Shown: piece by piece, positions 49,420 through 60,799 of the stretch
How the letters are laid out: every line of letters begins with the position of its first letter
Position numbering within the stretch: position 1 is the first letter of the stretch
Assembly: GCF_003945595.2 (NCBI RefSeq)
Contig: NW_024104332.1
Span: 2,542,001-2,606,000 of the forward strand
Source of the DNA: Pipra filicauda
Lineage: Eukaryota > Chordata > Aves > Passeriformes > Pipridae
DNA length: 64,000 nt
Direction of reading: 5' to 3'
The notes under the pieces: model-generated
What the model was told of the DNA's origin: nothing
Databases searched by the model: none
What the model saw: only the letters and a program-made list of their open reading frames with translations
Program-made: the position numbers and the translations under genes

Positions 49420-50007
49420 AAAAATAAAGTTTCATCAAAAACTTTATTATAACTTCAGTGAAGATTTTAATACAACTTTTGAGATGTATTTCTATGGAAA
49501 ATTACGGATGTTTGTGCTCATTTTCAGGTTTTCCACCTAAATATCATCAGGCAAAAAATACTTAGTTTACAGGTGAAACAATACAACTTCAATGCTTTGA
49601 TACAGAACACCTGAACACTCTTTTCAGAGCAACTGTGATTATGAGTAATTCTGCTGGAAATTCTGAGGAAGTGATGAATGACTCGTGGAGTTCTCCAACT
49701 GGTTTTCTATGCACATGGTCTACTTGATAAAATACAACTTACATAACTAGCACAAGACAATTGAGCAATGAAGACAGCACAGGAAATGCCATTCATGTCG
49801 TTAGCCAAAACGCTCACGTGGCATTAACGTTCTCAGAGAATCATCACGAAAAGTTTGTTCCTTTTTAGTTCCTTGAGAACAGAAGCACAAGTGTTTATAA
49901 GAATCAAGAACACCACCTTTTTTCTCCACCCACACGGACTTGGCAGCGTGCCCCAGTATTTTGTGATGTCAGCTCGGAAAAACCTGCATTGCGTTGCTTC
50001 GGGGCCT
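49420..50007 (-). other. Candidate terminal exon of a minus-strand gene
   Basis: On the minus strand a strong acceptor (TTGTTTTTATTTTCTCAG) precedes 50007. The first 200 bp retain about ten CpGs, unusual for this neighbourhood. Joined in phase to the candidate exon at 51286-51343, the reading is 33 codons (APKQRNAGFSELTSQNTG...) and a stop at 49904. About 480 bp of AT-rich 3' UTR-like sequence and an AATAAA at 49443-49448 follow. Another frame of this exon stays open for 57 codons, so the coding phase is not certain. The peptide is unrecognised. A non-coding RNA terminal exon is an alternative. Confidence 0.3.
49423..49448. terminator. Hairpin carrying AATAAA on both strands (candidate bidirectional poly(A) site)
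   Basis: AATAAAGTTT (49423-49432) and AAACTTTATT (49439-49448) are perfect reverse complements around CATCAA. The plus strand therefore has AATAAA at 49423-49428 and the minus strand has it at 49443-49448. On the minus strand it closes the candidate terminal exon at 49420-50007. AATAAA hexamers are frequent in AT-rich DNA, so use as a real cleavage signal is inferred only. Confidence 0.35.
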
Positions 50008-51285
50008 CTGAGAAAATAAAAACAATTAAACTACATACTGATTTAAGACCTGCCCCCTTTTCTCCTCTGCGTGCCCTGCACTCAAAGAGAGACTTGTTGG
50101 TTCCCCTAATAAGTCTGGCCCCAATTCAGTTGCTCACTGGAGCTGGCTCATGGGATGAATGTTTATGACATGAACTGATGAACACTGATGAAACAGGACA
50201 CCTACATGGTTACCTGGGCAGTACGTGGTGCTGTCAGCAGTCCAGCTGGAAACAGTGTTAGGGCTTTTAAGTACCTGCACCAAAAGTAATACTCTTCGAG
50301 CTCAAAATCATGAAAGAAATTACAAAATCAACCGGAGACCTTTGCAGGACAGAGGGACTGTGAAGGGCTGTTTCTCCTAAAAGGCAGCACTCCCCTGCCT
50401 GCCCACACTAGTTCAGGAGGCGAGGCAGAGGAGGTGGCCATCATTTCCATAAGCATTCACAGGCAATGCCCAATATAACACAGAAGTCCAGGACCAGGGA
50501 ATGCAGACAAAACACTTAGTTCAAGCACACCTTTCCTCTCTGGATCCCTTGGCATCAACATAGTTCTCACTATATATTTAGGAGCATCCCTCAAGCTTAG
50601 TGCACAATTAAGGCCACCCAAATCCGCAGGAGCAGACTGAAGCCTGTCTTTTTGCTAATACACCTACAGTCCTGAAATCTATACCCACAGACTCTCTCCT
50701 AACATGGGCTGTTCTGAGCAAAGGATGAATTTTGCCCCAAAGGCTTGACAGCTCTAAGGACAATCCACAGCAGGGTGTGCACTGTTGGAAGGGCAGGAAA
50801 GGGAATAATTACACTGGTAAGAACATAATCACACTTTAGCTGCTAATCCTGCAACATAGCCTATGAGCGCAGACTCCTCGTTATTCTTAATGAAGAGGAG
50901 TGCACCTCACATGCATGCACTGATGCCACAGATACCTACTGTTTGCTAAAGGACCAGGGCCCAAACCACAACTGAAAAAAAATACCTAAAACCAGATTTT
51001 GTCTTTGACTGGAAAAAGCCAAAATTAAACTTCGATACAATAACTAAAAATTACCCAGTGGCCAACAAGTGGCAGATTCAGGTGCAGATTTCACTTATAC
51101 CCAAAGAGTAAATCCTATTTGGTGGTGTTTAAGCAAGTGATCTTCCATTGACACATCAAGATTTATCAAGTCTGCTAGCTGTTTTACTGGAAAATAACTC
51201 TCCCAGTAAGATTTCCAGAGATTACAGTCTGGGCTAAACTGCTGTACTATCAAGACCATAGAATACCACATAAAGAAGGAGTTAC

Positions 51286-51343
51286 CTTTGAAACACTGCA
51301 GTTTCTGATCCAGCACAAACCTCTCTCTCTCTCCCTGGTACTT
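51286..51343 (-). other. Candidate 58-bp coding exon
   Basis: On the minus strand, ATGTACTCACAG precedes 51343 and a donor-like AAAG|GTAACT follows 51286. The 58 bp encode KYQGERERFVLDQKLQCFK plus one base: a charged, helix-like segment with no known motif. It starts at a codon boundary and ends after one base. That fits the upstream candidate exon (ends at a codon boundary) and the downstream one (starts with two bases). Confidence 0.25.
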
Positions 51344-51349
51344 CTGTGA

Positions 51350-53850
51350 GTACATGTGAATGTTCACCTCTGTGCATGTGTACTCATATAATTACATTTT
51401 TAGATGAATTTGCCTGCTTGTGTTCATGGCCCAAATGGATAGAAAACCTCCCTCCTCTAACCCAAAAGTCACCATACAAGTTACATGCAATAATTTACAA
51501 GCAACCCTGAAGGATCTGCACTTTTTCCCTCTGTAAGAAGATCTAGAGCTGACAGGCCACTGACTGTGTTACACACTGCCCTTGGTCCCCAAGGAACCCC
51601 TTTGTAAATCCCCATATCTGCAATTAAGCCATGATCTTTAGTAAAGTCTCTGTGCTGCTCACTTTTAGGGCAGTCTAGAAAATTATGGCAAACCTCTAAC
51701 CATCTCCTCCAAGTTACTACAGTCCTTCCCACAAACCTTGTAGAGAATAAACAAAAGCTACAGGCTTGTTATAAAATGGGTGCTGTGTGAACTTTTCCAA
51801 CTGAAAATAAAACATCCTTTAATTCTTCTGAGGATTCCAGGTAAAGAATGTCTCAGTAGGAGTCAAAGATTGTATAAGTGATGGTTCTGGGTTCTCCCAC
51901 AAAATCCAGTCTGCCTTTGGAAACCTTCTCAATTAGCATTAGAAGACGCTAATTAATAACACATAGTCCTTTCCACTGGTTCAAACAGGTTCTAGATGAC
52001 ATCATTATCTTTCTATCCTTTATCCCTGTTCTCCTATGGAATTCACACTGAAATTGCAGACTGATCTGCTGTCCAGCACCCCAGTGAAGTCCTCCATGAC
52101 AGCTCCCTTCCTTAAGGTCCGTAAAGCTGGCAGTCAAGAAGCTGAGACTCAACTGGAGCTGACATCAGCCTCTCCACAACCAGTTTACAACTGCAACAGG
52201 AAACAGAGGACAGAACATTCCCCTCCGCAGAGCAACAAACAAAATCTATTTCTTCCCTTTAAGGTCCTCACAGTTACGATCCATACAACCAAGCAACTGA
52301 GGGAAGAGGAATCAGGAGCATACTTATCAATATGCACTGTAGATATCATCTCAGCATGGCAACTAGGGCAAAACAGGAAATTAATAAGATTATTTAATAG
52401 CCCTTTTCTTGTCAGTTGATTATAAAGATTGTTTCAATATGAATGTTCATATTTCAACACACACGTACAGTTTACTCTGTAGTTGTCTACATTTTAGAAT
52501 TTTGCACTGAACTGACAGAGATTAAATATACTTTATTACACACCATGTTTGACAGACCATCCAAAGATGTTCTTTACAATTTATTTCCTTGGTCCAGTAC
52601 CACATTATTCTTACTGTTTAAGTCATTACTGTCATAGGAAAAGCTTCCTATTAACAGTTCTTCTGTATGTGCAGGAGCTATTGCTCTGGCATGTGAATGT
52701 GAGATGCAGAAGGACTTATTCATGTGCATCAGTACAAAACTGAATGAAGTAGCACTGACTGCAGGTAAAACATATTTCACTTGGAAACTGTCCAGGTGAC
52801 AGCTCTCATGTATTGGCAATAATGTCCCTTCTGTTTAACATAGTCCAAGTATTAGACTCCAGTAGTATTTGTGCAAGAAGTTCCACTCAGCCCAGTGGAG
52901 CTATTTATGTGCACACATAGGTATGCACATGCATCAAATTTTTTAAAAGTCTGGATGTACAACGTAAAGTTTACTGAAAATTAATACAAGGCACCAATGC
53001 TGATCAGTATGGAAAAGCCGTGGGGAACTTCACAGCAACACAAATGAGTTCTGTAAGAAAATTTAACATCCCTAGCACTCGGGGGAAGGGGGAGAAGAAA
53101 TCTTACTGATGAATTTTTGGTAAGTAACAGATGGCATTAGGAAACAGGGATAATTCCCTAGTAAAGGACTCGGTTTAAGACTATCACAGAAATGTAGTAA
53201 TTCTCTACAAAATTCTGTCAGATTCAGGATTGAGCACTTGTAGAAAGTCATCTTTATTTCAGTCTCTTCCCCAAATGGAAAAAAAAAAAATTAAATCCCT
53301 GAGTCATAGCTCAAGATTCATAAATACAGGATTTAAAGGAGACCATTATATGACTCCAGGAGACTGCAAAGTATCAAAGCTATTTGCTTAGAATAAGTGA
53401 CAGCATTAGCCCAGCCAGGCATTTTTAGTATCTCAAATGACATTTTATACAGATGCTCTTTTCCATCTAACTAACAGCATGGTTTCACCAGTTGTCACCA
53501 TAAAAAAAAACCTAAATGGCAAAACTAAAATTGAACTACAGCTTTTTCAGTATGGAAAAAGGAAAACAAACATCTGCTGTGCTTTCTGCCTCACTGGTTA
53601 ATGTGTTAAGCTAGACAACGTAAAAAAACACTACTTTATAGCACTGCTATATTATTATTCATGTCTCTAAGTCATCAAAACTAAACATCAATGTACAGGA
53701 CCATGACTGAATCACACACAACACCCTCTCATAACACTATTAAAAAACCTAGGCTGAAAGCAGCCTTTTTCTGGTTTGAAACTCGAGGCTTGCCTTAGCC
53801 ATAAAAGTCAAGACCATTTAAGATCTCTTTAGATCATGAATGTCTATATC
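51350..53850. other. Putative intron or intergenic sequence
   Basis: No repeat or exon was recognised. An A-run of about 11 lies at 53280-53290. Confidence 0.45.
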
Positions 53851-53858
53851 ACACTTAC

Positions 53859-53889
53859 CTCAATAAGGTAAAGTACTTCACTGCATTCC
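53859..53889 (-). other. Possible 31-bp cryptic microexon
   Basis: On the minus strand a good acceptor (AATTACTTTTCCTAG) and a near-consensus donor (GAG|GTAAGTG) bracket 31 bp. It does not fit the phase of the neighbouring candidate exons. If included after 55928-56171 it would meet a TGA at its fourth codon, so it would act as a poison exon or is simply a decoy. Confidence 0.15.
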
Positions 53890-54964
53890 CTAGGAAAAGT
53901 AATTTTATAAAAAGTAATTACTACAATGAAAAAATTTAGAAAAATTCTGTCAAACATTGCAATCACACAAGTCTAAAAAGCAAAAGAAGCTAAACATCTA
54001 TCAAGCAAATATGCCAAAGTTGTCAGACACACACAGAGCTCTAAGCACATTTACATAGACATACAACATTCTCAACAGCTGATTTACTGTGAAAGCAGGT
54101 GCCAAAACCCCAACACAAAAGAACAACAAACAACACAAACACCCAGCTTCCAGCTGGGAACAAGTCCCAGCCTACTTCCCCAGGCCCATTCCAACTAAAA
54201 CTCAGCTCAAATTCTCCCTGCTCCTTCATACATGCTCAGGCCTCCACCAAGTTCCACACAGTGTTAGAATTAACTCCAGCTCCATGACAAAAATGAGGTT
54301 ATTTTGCCTGGGTTACCACTTTGTTTCTGCAAAATAGGCTTCTTTCAAGGGCTAACCCAAGCCCAGCAGAGACAAAGTACAGATTCACAGCAACAGCAAG
54401 TCACCTTGCACCCCAATTCAGAGGGTTTCAGCACTTTGGCAGGTCCATGACAGCCCCTCCAAGACAAGACATCCCAGTTTTCCATTCCAACTCTGCAGAA
54501 TGCCACACAAAACACAGCAGGATCTATATCAGCACCTTCTGCTCATTTTAGTACCAATGTGTTACTGGAGCAGTAACTGTACATTTAGAAGCACAAATCC
54601 TCATCAGGTTTACACACCATAGCTGCAGGACTGGTGGGGAAAAAAAAAAAAATCTCATGCTCTGATCTTTGTTCCAGCTCTCCCAAGCTGGAGAGCAGCA
54701 GCACAGCCTGCAATTGGTAATCGTTTCCTCCCTCATTCACTGCTCAAACACTTCTTCAATCAAAAAAAACGCACACTCCCAGAAACTGAAAGTGCCTGCA
54801 CCAGACACTGTCTAAAGGAAGTACCCTAATTATGCCTATTTTAGGATTTACATTTTAATTTCAGCTTCAAGATGGGCTCTTCTCAGGGGAAAACCAAGAG
54901 CAGCATGGTAAATCCTTCAGGCACATTCCTCCTGCTTTTCTTTCCAAGTTGCTGCTGTGGGGTT

Positions 54965-55070
54965 TTACACTGGCTGAAGACACCAGCAACACACAGCAAA
55001 AGGATATTACAGCCTCTCTGGGTAACAGTGTTCCATGTAAGGACTGCCTAACCTGGGGCAGTAGCTTTCA
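54965..55070 (-). mobile_element. Old CR1 LINE fragment
   Basis: The plus strand reads GGATATTACAGCCTCTCTGG then GTAACAGTGTTCCATGT (55003-55039). This is close to the reverse complement of the CR1 segment encoding the C-terminal HWNRLPREV region and the start of the 3' UTR ('ggttacccagagaggttgtggagtc'). Homology fades on both sides and no octamer end is present. Confidence 0.6.
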
Positions 55071-55166
55071 AGAAGAGAGAAGATTTATTTTTCCTCTCAG
55101 GAGGATAAAATAAGAAATACCATATCGTCTTTCAGATTCAGAGAGACTAGAAAATGAAAGGACTTA

Positions 55167-55375
55167 CTAAACAACTTGCTCCATTCTTTCAAGACAGAGT
55201 TGTTCCACATTGATGCGGCTGCCCCATATCATGTTGGGTATCATTGGTTTGTCTTTAATAACAGACAAAGACTTCCACTGCATAATGCAAGTTAGCTTAT
55301 CTTTAACAGGGATCTCAGCTGCAGAACCAACCCCGAACTTAGTAGCCTTAAAAACCAAAGTGATATCTACAACAT
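55167..55375 (-). other. Isolated open frame beside a CR1 relic, unrecognised
   Basis: The minus strand is open for about 70 codons (...FGVGSAAEIPVKDKLTCIMQ...) and ends in TAG directly before a GTAAGT donor-like motif. The other two frames are closed. The peptide resembles nothing I know. Used as an exon upstream of the 31-bp candidate it would form a TAG at the join. It may be chance, or the end of a decayed retroposed gene. Confidence 0.15.
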
Positions 55376-55927
55376 GTTTTTTTAGGTGGATTCTTCAGAA
55401 CTTACTGCATTAAATTCACAACAGGCTTTGATATCGACTCTAACAAGTAATTAAACTGATGTTTCAATGATAAGTGTTTTCAAGTTGTGCTTATTAACAT
55501 TTTATTATGAAAGTGACAAGAGAGACTCTCTGCAATGAAGCTGCTCAAAGAACATACAGGATGAAAGTCAGCAATGATCTTATTATTCCATCAATGTCAC
55601 CAAGAACAAAAGTAATGAACAACCTCTCGCAGGCTCCTGTGGATGCTCCAAAGTGTTTGCAAGGAAGGCAATCCAAGTTTACACAGCCCCTCAACGAGCA
55701 AAGTGTCTTCGTCTGTTATTCCCACAATGTACCTCAAGACCTTCCTAAGCAGGGTGGTGAGCAGGTCAGCACTGCAAGATGGTATCGATCAGTCCTGCAT
55801 TCAGCAAGAGCTGGGAGCTCTGAGCCACTGACTCACAGAACAACCCCCTCAAGAAGAGGCATCTCCCAGCGCAGCAGTGAGACAGCCAGAGCCTCCCCAG
55901 GCACCTCAGCAGTGCTGTGGCTCTCAC

Positions 55928-56171
55928 CTGCCAGAGCATGCTGATAACTACTGGGGATGTAGGAGGGAGAGCAGTTTCCTCTTGCTCACTTCTGTGCACC
56001 CACACAGGGCCAGCCTGAATTTCTGACACACCACATGCCACCGAGTGCTGCTGCTGACTGGACACCAACACAGAAAACACCTGGGTACTGTTCTTCCCAG
56101 CTCTCCATTTCCCTGCTGATATTCTCACAATTAAAAACTTTTGAGTTTGCCCTTTCTGGTTTGCTGGCACA
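55928..56171 (-). other. Candidate 244-bp coding exon of a minus-strand gene
   Basis: On the minus strand a very strong pyrimidine tract (TTTTGTTTTGTATTTCCCCTTCAG) precedes 56171 and a consensus-like donor GGCAG|GTGAGAG follows 55928. The 244 bp comprise one base plus 81 open codons, beginning VPANQKGQTQKFLIVRISAG and ending VVISMLWQ at a codon boundary. The segment alternates hydrophobic and polar residues as a beta-rich fold might, but I recognise no family. The frame is open for 167 codons in all (55766-56266), so openness alone is weak evidence; the two splice signals are the main support. Confidence 0.3.
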
Positions 56172-56179
56172 CTGAAGGG

Positions 56180-59100
56180 GAAATACAAAACAAAATTAAA
56201 TGCAAGTAAAAAATTCCTGTAAGATACTGAGCCAGGCTTATACACATCACAGTGCAAACCAAACAATCCTATTTTACTAACAGTCTGAGCAGCCTTTATC
56301 TGTCACACACACAAATATTCAGAGGGAAGTACATAACACCAGTTGCCCTCAGGAAGCAGAATAATGCCAGCTCCACATTACTGCCACTGCTCACAACTCT
56401 GCTGTCTCCAGCCCACCTGCCACCACCCTGGGCTTTGTGCCTCTGACTGGAGTGCATGGGCTCTTTTGTTGGTCACCTAGAAAAATATCACTCATAGTGA
56501 GCCCTAACACTTCAAGTAGCTCTAATTCAGCTTTCAACTCAGTTCTTTGTCCTCTAAAAATAACTCATGTTTAATTGCAACTGGCTACAATTTTCTAATT
56601 CTTTGTGACCCCAAACCTCTCAATCTATTACCCAGAGACAGCCAAAGTAATCCTTAATGAAGGTGTGGGTGTGATGCAGCATGCTAGGAGCCATCTGGTT
56701 GCCAGGTGTTTCCTGGCTTAGCTTTTCTTCACAACACACATCCCTCCTCCTCCCCTAATTCCAAGGAAGACAATTTCTACCTCAGGATAGTCCTTCGTTA
56801 AAGACACAGGCAAGGGCTTTATTGCAAACAAGTCAGCTGCAGCACAGCAAAGTTCAGAGCCTTCAACAGAAAGCCTGAAAGGGCTCTTTATTACCATACA
56901 CACCTCCCTGTGACTACCAGCAAAAGACTATGCCAAGAGTATTTCTAACTGTTAATAGGAAGGGAGCCAAGTGCAACAATTTCACTGTAACCCTATGTCT
57001 TGTATTCTTCACTCACAACCAAAAAAAATAAATTAAAAAAAATTAAATTTTTTTAGAAAAATACCATTTACAGTAAAAACATGTAGTTTAAAATGTACTA
57101 GGTAAGATTCAGACTGGGGTAATTTGATTTCTTTTAGGGAGCAACACAACCTACCAGGGAGGTTAGATCCTGTGACCTTCATTTTCAAAATGGAGCATTA
57201 ACTTTTTTCATACCAGTAAAGTCCTTCCAGTTCTCAAACACACGTTCCCGCCCCTCCCCTTCACCAGTGCTCTGGAGCAATTTAGAGAGCTGGACTGGTA
57301 GAAGGTAATTTTTGTACAGGACTAGCATTGTCCCAGCTGAACTTCCTGAGCTGGCTTCCCACAGGGTCAGGGAAGGACCAGGCACTGCAGGAGCAAACTG
57401 GCACAGGACCTCAACAGCAGCAGCTGAGATAAGCATCCCAGACTTCCAAATTGGAAAGCTTCTCCTGGTCCCCACTATCATGGCTAGATTTAGTCTGCAT
57501 AAAGCATTTCACATTTCAGGCTAAAACCAGCAAACGTTTACTTGGGCACCTGCAGTAGTCAGTTCTCAGGAATGGTTTCAGACTGGTTATGTACAAGTAC
57601 CACGGTCGGTGGACGTACACAGAAAAATTGTCTCAATATTTCCACAGGGCAAGGAAAACTCGTTTTTCCTACAGTAAAGAGAAAAGGTCTGGAGAGCAGG
57701 TCTGTGCTGGGGAGTTCCATAGAGCCAGGTTTGATGCTCCTGCTGTCCTTGGGAATTAGCAGGTTAAGAAATGGAAATGACTGCTGCTTAGCTGATACAC
57801 AGGGCAAAAATGCAGAGTAGCCGCCCTGCCAGCCTGGAACCTGCTCTGCTGGGCTTGGCATCCAAGTACCCTGCAGAGGAGCTGCCCCAGCAGCCCTTGG
57901 CACCCTAAGCCTGCACTGTCTATGTATGAGGATATGTCAGGCCCTGATCAATTTATTGGTGGATACAGAGAAGATCATTTTGCAAAGACAAGGCTGAAAT
58001 TTGCCCAGAAAATCCCAATAGGAATCATTTCCAAGCCAAGAAGCACTGTTCCAGTTCTGCTATGGATCAGGAACTAAGCAAGCAGGACAAGCCAAAACCA
58101 AAACCAGCAGCACACCTGTGATGAACGTGCCAGAGGCTCTCACCATTAGCCCAGAGCCCCACCAGCTCACATGCACTGTCCATCCTACAGCTGTCCTACC
58201 CACAATCCCAAACTTCTGTAAGCTCCTCAGAAAACGAGCAACATTTCACTTCAAAACAAAGTCCAGCAGAAGAATATCCCATGGTTATTCCTCCATAGTT
58301 TCAGCTATATAGTGAGTTTCTTAGTTCTGCCCAGAGCTATGCTTCAATACAAAATGAGTGACTAAAATGGAAAACAACAAATAAAAATAGAAAAATACTC
58401 AAATGCAGCCAGACCTACAGTGGAAGGGAAAATTGCCCAGGACCACTGCCAGTTGTGAAGGGTTTTCAAGTTCAGCTGCAGAGTAAATCCCCATCATGGA
58501 AAGGGAAATATTAACAAGGGACTAGAGATATAGAACCTTTATTCTTGAGGCACACTTGCTTGTTCATTTGACTATTTGCATATTTTAATATCTTTTAAGA
58601 TGCAAGTTTCTGCTAGAAATTATCTCCACAAGCCTCGAAACATTCTTCCCAGAGCTACTCATCTGCTTAGTGACAGAGGCATGGGGCAGGGCTTGTTTAC
58701 TAATCTAGGAGGATTATACTCCAATCTGGATCAAGCCTTGCCTGAAGGTAAGGGCAGTAGAGCAAACAATAAATACACCACTTTCCAACTGCAAAGGCAT
58801 GAGGGGAACAAAATACTAAAGAAAGTTATGTCATGCTTGGATCTGGAAAAGAGGTGAATATAAGGAGATAGCAGTTTCTTTATAGTTGTTGTTCAACAGC
58901 TGCTGGAAATCCTGGACAGGTAAATTCTATTTCTACTGTTCTGTCAGCTCTTAAACCTACCAGTTACAGCTAAAACAAGTCTACGTAGCTAATTTTTCAA
59001 ATGAAAACATAACACATGCCTCTGACCTCTTTTTTTTTGCCTTTTTAATGCATTCAGACATCACTCCCTCACTGGAGGAAAACTCATTTTTCACTTATCT

Positions 59101-60045
59101 TCCCTCTCCTTCAGATGAGCATCAAAAGATACCAAAACATTGCCAGAGACAACACAAAAACACATCGCAGGTAAAATATTCATTCTCTCACTCATCCCAG
59201 GACACAAATAAATCACTTACTCGATTGCAAACTGGAATAAGCAGCGTCACTGAGACTGATCTTGCAATAACTTAAAATACAGAAGAAAATTCCACACTCT
59301 CCTCAGAAAAAATTTACAACTTCTATCAGTATATAAAGCAAATTAGAAACAAAAGTAACTCAAGTCTTTCAAGTGACTGAAACCTCAGACCCAAAATTCA
59401 CCTGAGAATGGCAGGGAAGTGAGGGCAAAACAAATCACCTGGTGCTGCCCACAGAGGAATTCCAGAGTAACACCCCATGATGCCAACTCTGCAATACCAC
59501 CTCTTCAAGGAAATACTTCTTTCTGAACCTAACAGTAGACATGGCTTCACATCCTAAAGTATGGAAAACACTAGGTTTGCCCAATATTTTTTTCCCAAGT
59601 ACTTACTCCCTCCTCCTGCTTGCAGCAGGTGGTAAAAGAATTTATTCCTAAAACACTTAAAGTAACTTGTTTACACTTTAAGTACAGCTTGCACATTCAC
59701 CACATTGCTCTGGCCCCATCACCAGAACAAAACAGAAAATCCATGACCCTACCCAAAAAAGGTGAATCTGCCTTAAAACAGCCAGTACCATTTTTCTCTG
59801 CTGGCTCAGAAAGGTACACACCTTCCAACAATTACATCTTTTAAAAAAATTAATTAATTACAATCAAGGATGTGAGAAATAGAAACCCAATCAGGCAATT
59901 TCCAATCAGAATTTATTATATGATAAAAGCAAATTCAGCGCTGGGTGATCAGGGAAGGGGTTCAACAACTCCCAACGCCTGTCACACCTAAAGAAGACAT
60001 TTGTTCTACATTTATTTCCAGCTACTACATGAATATTCATTATAC
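56180..60045. other. Non-coding or intronic stretch
   Basis: AT-rich A/T tracts lie at 57015-57062. Several splice-like motifs occur (for example minus-strand donors at about 59216 and 59610), but the short segments they define are not distinguishable from chance. No repeat family was recognised. Confidence 0.45.
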
Positions 60046-60048
60046 ATA

Positions 60049-60105
60049 AGTATAAACATTACACATTGTTAGGTACACGAGTATAAACATTATACATTGT
60101 TAGGT
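60049..60105. repeat. 31-bp tandem repeat, about 1.8 copies
   Basis: AGTATAAACATTACACATTG at 60049 recurs as AGTATAAACATTATACATTG at 60080, each followed by TTAGGT. A further diverged relative lies at about 60161-60190 (TACTGTTAAATCAGACATTC). Confidence 0.75.
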
Positions 60106-60746
60106 CAGACATTCCACAGATATTTCTTAACAAGAATGCTGTCTATAAGCATCCATAATATACTGTTAAATCAGACATTCAGCAGATGTTCACTTGTTAT
60201 CTATACAAAGTTATAAATTTTAAGAAAGGTGCTATTATCTAGCTAACTAAACAAAATTCTCTCACTATAAATCCTACACAAGGTAAAAGGGAGGTAACTT
60301 GTTTTTCTCTCTTTACAGGGGCCCAATTAAGTTTTACAACTTGTTTTTCTTTTCTCTCCAGGTCATATTGACCTTACACTGTTTTCTCTTAATTAGCTCG
60401 AATCATTTTCTCAGTTTATCACAAAGGACTACTCTCTCATAGCAGTGTACGTATCCATTTATGCTACATGACAACAAGTAGAATCAAGTTCATTAAGAGA
60501 TTTCAAAGCAAAGCATAAGGCATTGTTTCAGCAGGTATTACTTACTGTCAGTCTCAAAGCCTGAGCTCGCTATGAGGGCTTCAAAGTCAACTTGGTCCAG
60601 AAGAGCCAAAGAGCAGGAAATCCCCATAACTGCAGCTGCCACCCAACACTGGCAGCACTTGCACAAGTCACACCCACCCAAAAGTCAGTCCCTAAAAGGA
60701 CTCACAGGCTGCCGAGGGGGCTGGTGGGAAAGGCTTGATAACTGTG

Positions 60747-60799
60747 CCTGCTGGTAATTAGAGGTAATAATGACCTCTAATAAATTACTGACCAGCAGG
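60747..60799. repeat. 18-bp imperfect hairpin with nested stems
   Basis: Outer arms CCTGCTGGT (60747-60755) and ACCAGCAGG (60791-60799) pair perfectly. Inner arms ATTAGAGGT (60757-60765) and ACCTCTAAT (60773-60781) also pair perfectly around a 7-nt loop. An asymmetric internal loop of one against nine bases separates the stems. Confidence 0.75.

Noticed and set aside
58130..58230. Additional minus-strand exon candidates (58138-58230, 59220-59270, 59611-59648)
   Set aside because: Splice-like borders exist but segments are short and phases do not form one consistent chain with the better candidates, so chance is the simpler explanation.
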